NCBI GenBank assembly: GCA_013041785.1
Contig: JABDRK010000302.1
Span: 1 to 7,124, forward strand
Direction: 5' to 3'
Length of the DNA: 7,124 nucleotides
Origin: Eudoraea sp.
GTDB taxonomy: Bacteria; Bacteroidota; Bacteroidia; Flavobacteriales; Flavobacteriaceae
In this document: in pieces, positions 1 to 6,967 of the stretch
How positions within the stretch are numbered: position 1 is the stretch's first letter
How the letters are laid out: every line of letters begins with the position of its first letter
Made by a program: the position numbers and the translations under genes
Notes under the pieces: generated by a model
What the model was told of the DNA's origin: nothing
The model's database searches: none
Seen by the model: only the letters and a program-made list of their open reading frames with translations

Positions 1-278
1 GATTGATTACTGCTTGGACCCGCCAGGATATTGAGTATCCAATACAGATACAGGGAGAAATTCAAAATTTGAAAAGCGGTCATAAACAAATGAAACCCGT
101 GTATGAGACGGTCCTTTTTGTTATACATAAAAATGTATTTGCTATTAAAGGGCAGGATAATGAAAGTCATAAATCTGCTGGCAAATAAAATCTTCGCTAT
201 AACCAGTAGTACCAGGCTGATTAGAATAACCAGGGTAACCCAATCATTGGATATGATGGTTCTGTAGACAGGCTCCAT
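1..278 (-). CDS. DUF4271 domain-containing membrane protein (partial, 3' end outside window)
   Basis: Reading leftward from an ATG at 278-276, the frame stays open for 92 codons to the window edge, so the C-terminal part is missing. The start overlaps the stop codon of the upstream glycosyltransferase gene by one base (TAATG), which suggests translational coupling. The visible protein begins MEPVYRTIISNDW. It has a strongly hydrophobic segment at about residues 14-32, a basic loop (residues 44-60, containing FNSKYIFMYNKKDRL) and a second hydrophobic segment at about 62-86. The SNDW start, the N-x-KY loop and the spacing of the helices match my memory of the DUF4271 family, multi-pass inner-membrane proteins of unknown function found in Bacteroidota. 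From memory, these genes often lie beside a uroporphyrinogen-III synthase gene in flavobacteria, which would be off the left edge. The family call is by recognition, not by a search. Confidence 0.8.
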   Translation of the reverse strand, partial: MEPVYRTIISNDWVTLVILISLVLLVIAKILFASRFMTFIILPFNSKYIFMYNKKDRLIHGFHLFMTAFQILNFSLYLYWILNILAGPSSNQ

Positions 279-1942
279 TAATTGATCTTTACATTGTTGC
301 CGTTTAATCCCCAATATAAACCATTTTCGGAAAGGCTTACTTTAAAATATTCGGGCAGGCCCTTGCTCGATTCAGGTCTTTTGAAAGAAAAATATGTGGT
401 ATCCCTTGCTCTTAAAGCAGACTGATTTTCGGACCTCGGGTTAACCGATACAGGCAAGGTTTCCTGCACCTGCTTGTAGGAGTTGAGGTAGGTTACCCCA
501 AACCGGAGTTTTTCAAGCGGGATGTCTTTGGGATAGGGATTGAATACTTTTAGCTCAATTTCTTTCCCCATGGAATAATCTCTCCCTTCCTCCACCAGGC
601 ATTCCAGTTTCCGAAAGGACTCAAAATTTTCCATAAAGGTTCCGTAATAGGTCGTTCCTTTGGCATTTTGATAGCTAAAATCGCCACTGCTGCGATACCT
701 GCTGATATAGGCGATCTTCTTTCCCTGAAATGCAGCCTCAGAATTATCTATGGAGTATTGGTTTTTCCTGAACATGATGTTGTTCAGCGTAAAGGAAGGT
801 GTTCCTGAATAAAATCCGTACATAGAAGCATTTCGGTAGGAGTTTTCAAAAATTACCGGAACTCCCCCGGATTTGTCCTGTAATTCCGAAACCCACTCTT
901 TGTTGCCATGAGTTTCATAAACAACAGGGAAAAGCGGAGCATGGACCAGGCCTATTCGCAAATACAGCAATAGCAAAATATTGAATAAACCGGTTCTCCA
1001 GACCCATTTTCGTGCCTGGGCATTATGCAGGACATAGCTGAAGGCCAGCAGAGCCATGGGGATACAAACTACAATGAGCCATTGTGTTTGTACCCGTCTT
1101 TGCAGGCTGGAAACAAGAAAGAAAAGCAGTACCCCATAGGTGAGCACGACCAGGGCCCGCGTAAACTGATCGTTAATTTTTGTTCTAAACAGCGCCAGGT
1201 ACATCCAGGGAAAGGTAAAACCGAACAGCACAATGAGGTTAAGAAAGTATCCCAGCGTAAAATCCCCGAATTCATAGGCCCTGTTGGGGCGCTCAAAAAG
1301 GTGGTAGTTAACCGATATGAAATCCTGTTCATACAACCAGTAGAAATGAGGAAAATAGGCTGCCAGGGCAATTGCCACAGCCAGCCAGGCATATGGATTT
1401 AAAACCAGTCGAATATTAGAAATCAGTACAAATAGGATTACCAGAACAGCATGGTATTTACTGTACATCAGAGCTGCCATTGCCAGCCCAAGCGCAAGGC
1501 TTATCCATATCCCGGGTTTGTCCAGAAATCGCTTGTATAGCCAGAGAAACAAAGCGGTAAAAAATAGCAGAGGTGTATCCGGAAGCATAAGAAAACCATA
1601 GGCATGGAGCAGGGTCATGGAGAACACAAGAACGAAAAAATGGGGCACAAAACGGATTTTTTCCTTATGGTCTATACAGTCCCATAGCAGCACAGGCGTG
1701 CCTATTGCCAGTAAACAACTTAAAAGACGCACACCCAATTCTCCATCAAAAAACCAACTTCCCATTTTGATCAACCCGGCTACCATGGGCGGATGATCAA
1801 AGTATCCCCAGGCCATATGCTGGGCATAATACCAGTAGTACGACTCATCAAAAATTAAAGGGGTAAAATGGGCCTGAACCAAATTGATAGCAAGGACTGC
1901 TCCCAGAAAAAGAAGAAATAACTTAGGCAGGTATAGTCTCAT
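278..1942 (-). CDS. Glycosyltransferase family 39 (ArnT/PMT-like) integral membrane protein
   Basis: A multi-pass membrane enzyme of 554 residues, of the class that transfers a sugar from a polyprenyl-phosphate donor to an acceptor at the periplasmic face. Near the N-terminus is the GT39/PMT_2 signature: an acidic pair in FDESYYW (residues 31-37, D32/E33, the likely catalytic and metal-binding acidic site in the first periplasmic loop), then GYFDHPPMV (46-54). A conserved PDTPLL follows at about 121-126. I count about eleven hydrophobic segments between residues 4 and 333, then a hydrophilic C-terminal domain of about 215 residues, the layout of ArnT, where that domain is periplasmic. The ATG at 1942 is preferred over an in-frame TTG at 1951 because a good promoter lies at 1962-1990, leaving only a few bases before the TTG. 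Donor and acceptor cannot be read from the sequence. The divergent neighbour makes polyprenyl-phosphate-mannose, so mannose is the natural guess. The gene appears intact. Confidence 0.87.
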   Translation of the reverse strand: MRLYLPKLFLLFLGAVLAINLVQAHFTPLIFDESYYWYYAQHMAWGYFDHPPMVAGLIKMGSWFFDGELGVRLLSCLLAIGTPVLLWDCIDHKEKIRFVPHFFVLVFSMTLLHAYGFLMLPDTPLLFFTALFLWLYKRFLDKPGIWISLALGLAMAALMYSKYHAVLVILFVLISNIRLVLNPYAWLAVAIALAAYFPHFYWLYEQDFISVNYHLFERPNRAYEFGDFTLGYFLNLIVLFGFTFPWMYLALFRTKINDQFTRALVVLTYGVLLFFLVSSLQRRVQTQWLIVVCIPMALLAFSYVLHNAQARKWVWRTGLFNILLLLYLRIGLVHAPLFPVVYETHGNKEWVSELQDKSGGVPVIFENSYRNASMYGFYSGTPSFTLNNIMFRKNQYSIDNSEAAFQGKKIAYISRYRSSGDFSYQNAKGTTYYGTFMENFESFRKLECLVEEGRDYSMGKEIELKVFNPYPKDIPLEKLRFGVTYLNSYKQVQETLPVSVNPRSENQSALRARDTTYFSFKRPESSKGLPEYFKVSLSENGLYWGLNGNNVKIN

Positions 1943-1961
1943 GCGAACCAATTCTTCCTGC

Positions 1962-1990
1962 CAAAATTACGAAGAAGATGGGGAATGCAA
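1962..1990 (-). promoter_or_regulatory. Bacteroidota-type promoter for the GT39 - DUF4271 unit
   Basis: On the minus strand there is TAATTTTG (1969-1962), an exact match to the Bacteroidota -7 consensus TAnnTTTG. It is preceded by TTG (1990-1988), the -33 core, with an 18-base spacer, within the usual range. Transcription would start near 1958, leaving a leader of roughly 16 bases before the ATG at 1942. This is the only promoter in the window with both elements recognisable. Confidence 0.65.
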
Positions 1991-2010
1991 TTGGTATCCC
2001 CTCTTTTTAA

Positions 2011-2022
2011 ATGCGCGCGCAT
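2011..2022. repeat. 12-base perfect palindrome ATGCGCGCGCAT in the divergent promoter region
   Basis: The sequence reads the same on both strands and is an alternating purine/pyrimidine run. It lies just upstream of, and reaching towards, the expected -33 region of the rightward promoter, and upstream of the leftward promoter. It could be an operator half-site arrangement or coincidence. Nothing flanking it extends the symmetry without a bulge. Confidence 0.35.
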
Positions 2023-2046
2023 AAAGGCGGAAATCCTTTAAAATAG

Positions 2047-2054
2047 TACTTTTG
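2047..2054 (+). promoter_or_regulatory. -7 element of the promoter for the GT2 - dihydroorotase - DUF4296 unit
   Basis: TACTTTTG matches TAnnTTTG exactly and lies 19 bases before the ATG at 2074, implying a leader of about 16 bases, the same geometry as the divergent promoter. No TTG is found at the expected -33 spacing (about 2021-2029), so the upstream element is weak or absent, which could mean help from an activator. Confidence 0.55.
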
Positions 2055-2073
2055 CTAAAATTACTTCGGGCCG

Positions 2074-2802
2074 ATGTCAGATAGCATAGTGATTATTCCG
2101 ACCTACAATGAAATTGAAAACATTGAGGCTATCATAAGGGCAGTATTTGAACTGAAGAAAGATTTCCATGTGCTTGTGGTTGACGACAATTCACCTGATG
2201 GCACAGCCACGGAAGTGAAGGCCTTGCAAGAGGAATTCCAGGAGAGGCTGCATTTGGAGCAGCGGGAAGATAAATCCGGATTGGGAGTTGCATATATCCA
2301 CGGCTTTAAATGGGCGCTCAATAGGGAATATCAGTATATATTTGAAATGGATGCTGATTTCTCCCACCGACCCTCAGACCTTCTCCGTCTCTACAGGGCT
2401 TGTGTCAATGGTGCAGATGTGTCTGTTGGGTCGCGTTACAAACGAGGCGTGAATGTTGTGAATTGGCCGCTGTACCGGGTTTTGCTTTCTTACGGAGCTT
2501 CATTTTACGTAAAACTGATTAGCGGGATGAAGGTGCATGACCCCACTGCAGGATTTGTATGTTACAAACGTAAGGTTCTGGAGGAAATCCCGCTGGACCG
2601 CGTCAAATTTATCGGCTATGCTTTTCAGATTGAAATGAAATTCAGAGCCTACTTGAAAGGATTCAAGATTGAAGAAGTGTCCATTATTTTCACGGATCGG
2701 GAAAAAGGTAAATCTAAAATGAGCTCGTCTATCATCTGGGAAGCCGTATTTGGAGTAATCAGTATGAAAATCAGGAGTCTTTTTAATAAAAACGGGTTTT
2801 AG
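2074..2802 (+). CDS. Polyprenol monophosphomannose synthase (GT2, DPM1-like)
   Basis: Transfers mannose from GDP-mannose to polyprenyl phosphate at the cytoplasmic face of the membrane, giving the lipid-linked mannose donor used by periplasmic mannosyltransferases. The 242-residue protein is a GT-A fold with the full DPM1 set: IIPTYNE (7-13), VVDDNSPDGTA (35-45), the acidic metal-binding EMDADFSH (91-98; D93 and D95), GSRYKRG (119-125), DPTAGF (156-161), and near the C-terminus FTDREKGKSKM (206-216). It has no C-terminal membrane anchor or GtrA domain, so it is the short soluble or peripheral type, about the length of human DPM1. The start at 2074 is supported by the -7 element 19 bases upstream and by the hydrophobic first strand beginning directly after it. 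It is first in a close-packed unit; the next gene begins 2 bases after its stop. Glucose instead of mannose cannot be excluded from motifs alone. Confidence 0.9.
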   Translation: MSDSIVIIPTYNEIENIEAIIRAVFELKKDFHVLVVDDNSPDGTATEVKALQEEFQERLHLEQREDKSGLGVAYIHGFKWALNREYQYIFEMDADFSHRPSDLLRLYRACVNGADVSVGSRYKRGVNVVNWPLYRVLLSYGASFYVKLISGMKVHDPTAGFVCYKRKVLEEIPLDRVKFIGYAFQIEMKFRAYLKGFKIEEVSIIFTDREKGKSKMSSSIIWEAVFGVISMKIRSLFNKNGF

Positions 2803-2804
2803 TT

Positions 2805-4139
2805 ATGGGTAGTGTCTTGATCAAAAATGCCTTAATTGTTAACGAAGGAGCACAAAATCAGGCTGATCTTCTGGTCAAAGGAAACCGCATTGAAAAGATC
2901 AGTGCAGGAATCCCCGCGGAAGGCCACGAAGTAGTAGACCTGCAAGGGAGCCTGCTCTTGCCGGGTATCATAGATGATCAGGTACACTTTCGCGAACCGG
3001 GCCTCACCCATAAGGGAGATATCGCCTCAGAGAGCCGGGCCGCTGTAGCGGGCGGGATTACTACCTATATGGAGCAGCCCAATACGGTACCCCAGACCAC
3101 AACCCTGGAAAAACTGGAAGAGAAATTTGCGATGGCTGCCGGAAGATCCTCAGCTAATTATTCGTTTTTGTTCGGGGGGACTAACGACAACCTTGAAGAA
3201 CTAAAAAGACTGGATAAAAAAAGTTGCTCCGGGGTGAAGTTATTCCTTGGATCTTCCACCGGGAATATGCTGGTAGATGACCAACAGGTATTGGAAGGCA
3301 TATTCCGAAATACGGAATTAGTCATATCGGCGCACTGTGAAGATGAAACCACCATACGAAAGAATCTTCAGGCCTATCAGGAAAAGTACGGTGATGATAT
3401 TCCCGTACAATACCATCCGTTGATTCGCAGTGAACAGGCTTGTTTCCTCAGTTCTTCCAAGGCCATTGCATTGGCGAAAACAACCGGGGCCCGTTTGCAT
3501 GTCTTTCATGTGTCTACCGGTGTGGAGACCTCACTTTTTACTAATGAGGTTCCTTTGGAAAAGAAGCAAATTACAGCAGAGGTTTGCATCCATCATCTTT
3601 GGTTCAGCGATACGGATTATAAGGATAAAGGAACCTTTATTAAATGGAATCCAGCGGTTAAAACTTCCGCCGATCGCGAACAGTTGTGGAAAGCTTTGCT
3701 GGACGACCGTATTGACATAGTAGCTACAGACCACGCCCCCCATACCCTGGAAGAAAAACAGCAGGTTTATACCAAGGCTCCATCAGGGGGTCCTTTGGTA
3801 CAGCATGCCTTACCAGCTATGCTGGACAAATATCACCAGGGGATTATCAGCCTTGAAAAGATCGTGGAAAAGATGTGCCACAATCCGGCACGGCTGTTCC
3901 AGGTTCAGGAACGAGGATTTATCCGCGAAGGGTATTTTGCAGATTTAGTAGCCGTTAATCTTAAAAATCCCTGGACCGTGAACCGAGAAAATATTGCGTA
4001 TAAGTGCGGTTGGTCGCCCTTCCAGGGGCATACGTTTACTGCTGCGGTTTCTCACACCTGGGTTAACGGGCAATTGGCATACCATCAAGGTGAATTCCTC
4101 GATTTACAGCAAGGGATGATACTAACATTTGACCGCTAA
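2805..4139 (+). CDS. pyrC: Dihydroorotase (Bacteroidota type)
   Basis: Cyclises N-carbamoyl-aspartate to dihydroorotate in pyrimidine synthesis; cytosolic. The 444-residue protein is an amidohydrolase-fold enzyme with a small N-terminal beta domain (about 1-50) and the barrel after it. Visible signatures are DDQVHFREPG (57-66, with H61 and substrate-binding R63), MEQPNT (89-94), GVKLFLGSSTGNM (143-155, K145 a candidate carboxylated lysine), SAHCED (175-180, H177), LHVFHVST (231-238), EVCIHHLWFSD (259-269), KWNPAVK (280-286) and ATDHAPH (307-313, catalytic/metal D309). Unusually, position 59 is Gln where most dihydroorotases have the first His of the HxH metal motif. I recall the same DDQVHFREPG in Porphyromonas gingivalis dihydroorotase, so this looks like a lineage trait, not decay. 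It begins 2 bases after the mannose synthase gene and ends directly against the next start codon. Confidence 0.92.
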   Translation: MGSVLIKNALIVNEGAQNQADLLVKGNRIEKISAGIPAEGHEVVDLQGSLLLPGIIDDQVHFREPGLTHKGDIASESRAAVAGGITTYMEQPNTVPQTTTLEKLEEKFAMAAGRSSANYSFLFGGTNDNLEELKRLDKKSCSGVKLFLGSSTGNMLVDDQQVLEGIFRNTELVISAHCEDETTIRKNLQAYQEKYGDDIPVQYHPLIRSEQACFLSSSKAIALAKTTGARLHVFHVSTGVETSLFTNEVPLEKKQITAEVCIHHLWFSDTDYKDKGTFIKWNPAVKTSADREQLWKALLDDRIDIVATDHAPHTLEEKQQVYTKAPSGGPLVQHALPAMLDKYHQGIISLEKIVEKMCHNPARLFQVQERGFIREGYFADLVAVNLKNPWTVNRENIAYKCGWSPFQGHTFTAAVSHTWVNGQLAYHQGEFLDLQQGMILTFDR

Positions 4140-4550
4140 ATGAAAAGGACAGTATATTTTATTGTGATGTTACTCCTAGGGGTAGGCTGTAATGAAAAGG
4201 TTATCGAAAAGCCGGAAAATCTGATTCCAAAGGAAAAAATGATCGACATTTATTTTGATCTATCCCTGATTAATTCAGGGAAAGCAATTGATCCCAAAGC
4301 CCTGGAGGATAATAATATCGAACCCATGTCCTTTATTTATGAGAAATATGCCATAGACAGTGCACAATTTGTGAGCAGTGACCTCTACTATGCAGCAATC
4401 CCTTTGGAATATGAAGCCATATATAAAACATTGGAAACCCGACTGGAAGAACACAGAACGCGTATTGTTGAAGAACGGCAGCGCGTAAGTGACAGTGCCC
4501 GGAGCAAGCGGGACAAAAGGCCTGTACCCACGGATTCAATCAGGAATTAA
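4140..4550 (+). CDS. DUF4296 domain-containing putative lipoprotein
   Basis: A 136-residue protein with an N-terminal signal peptide (residues 1-16, KR followed by a hydrophobic stretch) ending in LLGVGC, so C17 is the likely lipidated cysteine. Its lipobox is slightly loose, as is common in Bacteroidota. The mature part has the pattern I associate with DUF4296: PENLIPKEKMIDIYFDLSL (25-43), then FIYEKYAIDSAQF (65-77) and YYAAIPLEYEAIYKTL (83-98). The last 40 residues are highly charged, probably helical then disordered. Function is unknown; the protein should sit at the inner or outer membrane facing the periplasm. The ATG follows the dihydroorotase TAA with no gap, so translation is probably coupled. 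Its 3' end overlaps the convergent reductase gene by 11 bases. The family call rests on recognised pattern only. Confidence 0.82.
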   Translation: MKRTVYFIVMLLLGVGCNEKVIEKPENLIPKEKMIDIYFDLSLINSGKAIDPKALEDNNIEPMSFIYEKYAIDSAQFVSSDLYYAAIPLEYEAIYKTLETRLEEHRTRIVEERQRVSDSARSKRDKRPVPTDSIRN

Positions 4551-5553
4551 ATCCTGTATCTTCAATATATGCCTGGCAACATCGGGATATGGCTTCCGGA
4601 ATAGTTTCAAATTGATAGGATAAGGCGTTTTTAATTTTATCATTGCTGTAATAAACCGGAGACTGTAGCGATTTTACCCCATCCCGGGTAAGTTTTCTCC
4701 CTTTACTTCCGAGAACGCTGCGCAACCAATCCAGGCGCCAAAGCATTTCTAATTGCCAATTTTTCAACTCTTTCCTTGGTTTTTTAAGGTTAAAACCCTC
4801 AGCAAGGTAGTGGAAGAAGTCCTTGTAAGTCAGGTTGCGTTCCACCAGTATATATCGTTCTCCCGTTATCCTGGAGTTCATAAGACCTACCATAACATCA
4901 ACCACATCCTTGACAGTCACAAAGCCCGTTCCTCCGGGAGGGTAAAACTTTAACCCTTTGGCGCCAAGCTTAAAAAGTGACCCGCTCCCCTGTTCCCAAA
5001 AACCAGTTCCAATAATTACTCCGGGGTTTACAACAACCACGGGTACACCTTCCTGGGCTCCCCGCCATACCTCCAGTTCAGCCAGGTATTTTGATAACCC
5101 ATAAACATTGGAAGCACCCTGCGATTCAGTTTCTTCCGTGATTTGTTCCTCTGCCGTATTGTTGGACAGTGCCGCGATGGAACTTACATAGCACAATTTT
5201 TCAATCCCGCATGCAATACATAAGTTAACCAGGTTTGCTGTACCCCGGACATTTACACGCTTCAGTTCCCAGAAATCTCTGGGATCAAAAGATATTAAAG
5301 CCGCACAATGATACACCCTGCTCACTCCCTTTAAAGCCTTCTCCAGTTTGGGGATATCGTTTAAATCGGCCTCTACCCATGCGATGTTGTCAAATAATGA
5401 TTCCCCTTTGGGATGCTGAGTGATAAAAAGTTTTTTAACTCGGGCCAGGTTGCTTTCAGGCCTGAAAGTAGCTCTAAGCTCAGTTTCTTCCTGTGCCAGT
5501 TTTAACAACAGGTGTGCGCCTACAAGTCCGGTACCGCCAGTTACGAGAATCAT
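4540..5553 (-). CDS. NAD(P)-dependent epimerase/dehydratase family protein (extended SDR)
   Basis: A 337-residue cytosolic oxidoreductase of the extended short-chain dehydrogenase superfamily. The nucleotide-binding Rossmann motif TGGTGLVG is at residues 5-12, right after the first strand, which fixes the start at 5553. Then come YHCAALISF (81-89, like the NAA region), NVRGTANLV (101-109), the catalytic-serine strand YVSSIAAL (122-129), YGLSK (151-155; the YxxxK pair Y151/K155) and the post-catalytic VNPGVIIG (175-182). The catalytic triad is complete. The overall pattern is closest to the dihydroflavonol-4-reductase/3-beta-HSD-like branch, but the substrate cannot be told; sugar-nucleotide epimerase is a less likely alternative. 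The gene is monocistronic by layout: convergent with the DUF4296 gene (11-base overlap of coding ends) and divergent from tyrS (99 bases between start codons). Confidence 0.88.
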   Translation of the reverse strand: MILVTGGTGLVGAHLLLKLAQEETELRATFRPESNLARVKKLFITQHPKGESLFDNIAWVEADLNDIPKLEKALKGVSRVYHCAALISFDPRDFWELKRVNVRGTANLVNLCIACGIEKLCYVSSIAALSNNTAEEQITEETESQGASNVYGLSKYLAELEVWRGAQEGVPVVVVNPGVIIGTGFWEQGSGSLFKLGAKGLKFYPPGGTGFVTVKDVVDVMVGLMNSRITGERYILVERNLTYKDFFHYLAEGFNLKKPRKELKNWQLEMLWRLDWLRSVLGSKGRKLTRDGVKSLQSPVYYSNDKIKNALSYQFETIPEAISRCCQAYIEDTGFNS

Positions 5554-5557
5554 GGGC

Positions 5558-5565
5558 CAAAGGTA
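5558..5565 (-). promoter_or_regulatory. -7 promoter element for the SDR gene, almost abutting its start codon
   Basis: The minus strand reads TACCTTTG, an exact TAnnTTTG match, only 4 bases upstream of the ATG at 5553. If it is the promoter, transcription would begin at or within a few bases of the start codon, giving a leaderless or near-leaderless mRNA. No TTG is seen at the -33 spacing. A chance match is possible. Confidence 0.4.
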
Positions 5566-5620
5566 CTTATTTCAACCTGATATATTTTAGGTCCACAGGA
5601 AGCCGGCATTGGATTTATTT

Positions 5621-5628
5621 TATCTTTG
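5621..5628 (+). promoter_or_regulatory. -7 promoter element for tyrS
   Basis: TATCTTTG matches TAnnTTTG exactly and lies 24 bases before the tyrS ATG, implying a leader of about 20 bases. There is no TTG at the expected -33 distance. The leader is too short for a T-box, and none of its elements are visible, so tyrS is not controlled by a tRNA-sensing riboswitch here. Confidence 0.55.
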
Positions 5629-5652
5629 CACGAATTCATTTAGGTATACAAA

Positions 5653-6948
5653 ATGGCGAAGAATTTTGTTCAGGAACTGAAATGGCGCGGTATGTTACAC
5701 GACGTGATGCCGGGTACGGAAGAACACCTGTCTGTGGGTATGCAAGCGGCTTATGTGGGGATCGATCCCACAGCAGATTCCCTTCATATTGGCCATCTGG
5801 TGAGTGTAATGATGCTAAAACATTTCCAACTCGCAGGCCATAGGCCTATCGCGCTGATCGGCGGAGCCACCGGGATGATCGGGGATCCATCTGGAAAATC
5901 ACAGGAGCGGAACCTGTTGGATGAGACTACGCTGAGGATGAACCAGGAGGCCATCAAAGAACAGTTGTCGAGGTTCCTCGATTTTGATAGCGGCTCGGAT
6001 AATGGTGCCCTTTTAGTGAATAATTACGACTGGATGAAGGAGTTCACCTTTTTGGATTTTATCCGTGACGTGGGAAAACACATTACCGTGAATTATATGA
6101 TGGCCAAGGATTCGGTTAAGAAAAGGCTGTCTGCAGAATCCAAAGAAGGGATGTCCTTTACCGAATTTACGTACCAACTGGTTCAGGGGTATGATTTTCT
6201 TTATCTCTTTGAGAACTACGAATGTACCCTGCAAATGGGCGGAAGTGACCAATGGGGGAATATTACTACTGGTACGGAGCTCATTAGGCGAATAGGAGGG
6301 GGTAAGGGATATGCCCTTACCTGTCCGTTGATAACCAAAGCGGATGGCACTAAATTTGGAAAAACGGAAAGCGGAAACATCTGGTTAGATGCCCACCGGA
6401 CTTCGCCCTACAAATTCTACCAGTACTGGCTGAATACCTCCGATGAAGATGCAGAAAAGTATATCAAGATATTTACTTTTTTGTCCAGGCAGGAGATTGA
6501 AAATTTGGTTAAGGAACATCATGAGGCACCTCATTTGAGAAAGCTTCAAAGGAAACTGGCCGAAGAAATTACCACAGCCGTACATTCTGAATCCGATTTG
6601 AAAAAGGCAATACAGGCCAGTGGTATTTTATTTGGAAAATCTACTTCGGAAGACCTCAGGCATTTGGATGAAGACACTTTTTTAGAGGTTTTTGACGGAG
6701 TGCCACAGGCCAGCCTTCCTCGTGCTGAATTTGATAATGGGTTGGATATAATTGCAGCCCTTGCGGCCAAAACCGGCTTTTTAAAATCGAACGGAGAGGC
6801 CAGGAGGGAGCTTAAGCAACAATCCATATCGGTTAATAAAGAACGGGTGTCCGAAGGCTATACCTTAAATCAAAAAGACCTTATTAACAATAAGTACATC
6901 CTCTTGCAAAGGGGGAAGAAAAACTATTATGTACTGATTGTTGAATAA
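5653..6948 (+). CDS. tyrS: Tyrosyl-tRNA synthetase (tyrosine--tRNA ligase)
   Basis: Attaches tyrosine to tRNA-Tyr using ATP; cytosolic, normally a homodimer. The 431-residue protein has the class I catalytic core: [15 protein letters not shown] (35-49, with the HIGH signature at 45-48), [15 protein letters not shown] (69-83), a tyrosine-pocket region with [14 protein letters not shown] (172-185) and MGGSDQWGN (195-203), and the second ATP signature KFGKT (234-238), the variant typical of the TyrS rather than the TyrZ (KMSKS) branch. A helical tRNA-binding region follows (about 260-350), then a C-terminal S4-like RNA-binding domain (about 365-431). Length is normal for bacterial TyrS and no key motif is missing. 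The start at 5653 puts the N-terminal helix in the usual position and is preceded by A-rich sequence rather than a Shine-Dalgarno. It is transcribed alone, divergent from the SDR gene. Confidence 0.97.
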   Translation: MAKNFVQELKWRGMLHDVMPGTEEHLSVGMQAAYVGIDPTADSLHIGHLVSVMMLKHFQLAGHRPIALIGGATGMIGDPSGKSQERNLLDETTLRMNQEAIKEQLSRFLDFDSGSDNGALLVNNYDWMKEFTFLDFIRDVGKHITVNYMMAKDSVKKRLSAESKEGMSFTEFTYQLVQGYDFLYLFENYECTLQMGGSDQWGNITTGTELIRRIGGGKGYALTCPLITKADGTKFGKTESGNIWLDAHRTSPYKFYQYWLNTSDEDAEKYIKIFTFLSRQEIENLVKEHHEAPHLRKLQRKLAEEITTAVHSESDLKKAIQASGILFGKSTSEDLRHLDEDTFLEVFDGVPQASLPRAEFDNGLDIIAALAAKTGFLKSNGEARRELKQQSISVNKERVSEGYTLNQKDLINNKYILLQRGKKNYYVLIVE

Positions 6949-6967
6949 GCGCGTAAAGTGTCCAGGT

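Noticed and set aside
3..188. 61-codon plus-strand reading frame at the left edge
   Set aside because: It is antisense to the DUF4271 coding frame, is highly polar with no recognisable motif, and begins at the window edge; the opposite strand explains the sequence better.
1025..1402. 125-codon plus-strand frame inside the GT39 gene
   Set aside because: It is fully antisense to a well-supported membrane protein and its translation shows no domain or membrane pattern; it follows from the codon composition of the GT39 gene.
1949..1951. TTG as the start codon of the GT39 gene
   Set aside because: It would leave only a few bases after the predicted transcription start, while the ATG three codons later has a normal leader and costs no conserved residue.
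2979..2981. Q59 in dihydroorotase as a sign of a dead or pseudogene enzyme
   Set aside because: All other signatures and the full length are intact, and I recall the same substitution in a Bacteroidota homologue.
4541..4556. Inverted repeat CAGGA/TCCTG as a bidirectional terminator
   Set aside because: The stem has only 5 pairs and there is no T-rich run on either side, so it does not meet the usual picture of an intrinsic terminator.
5493..5843. 116-codon plus-strand frame covering the SDR/tyrS promoter region
   Set aside because: It overlaps both the SDR start and the conserved TyrS catalytic core in another frame, and its translation is not protein-like.
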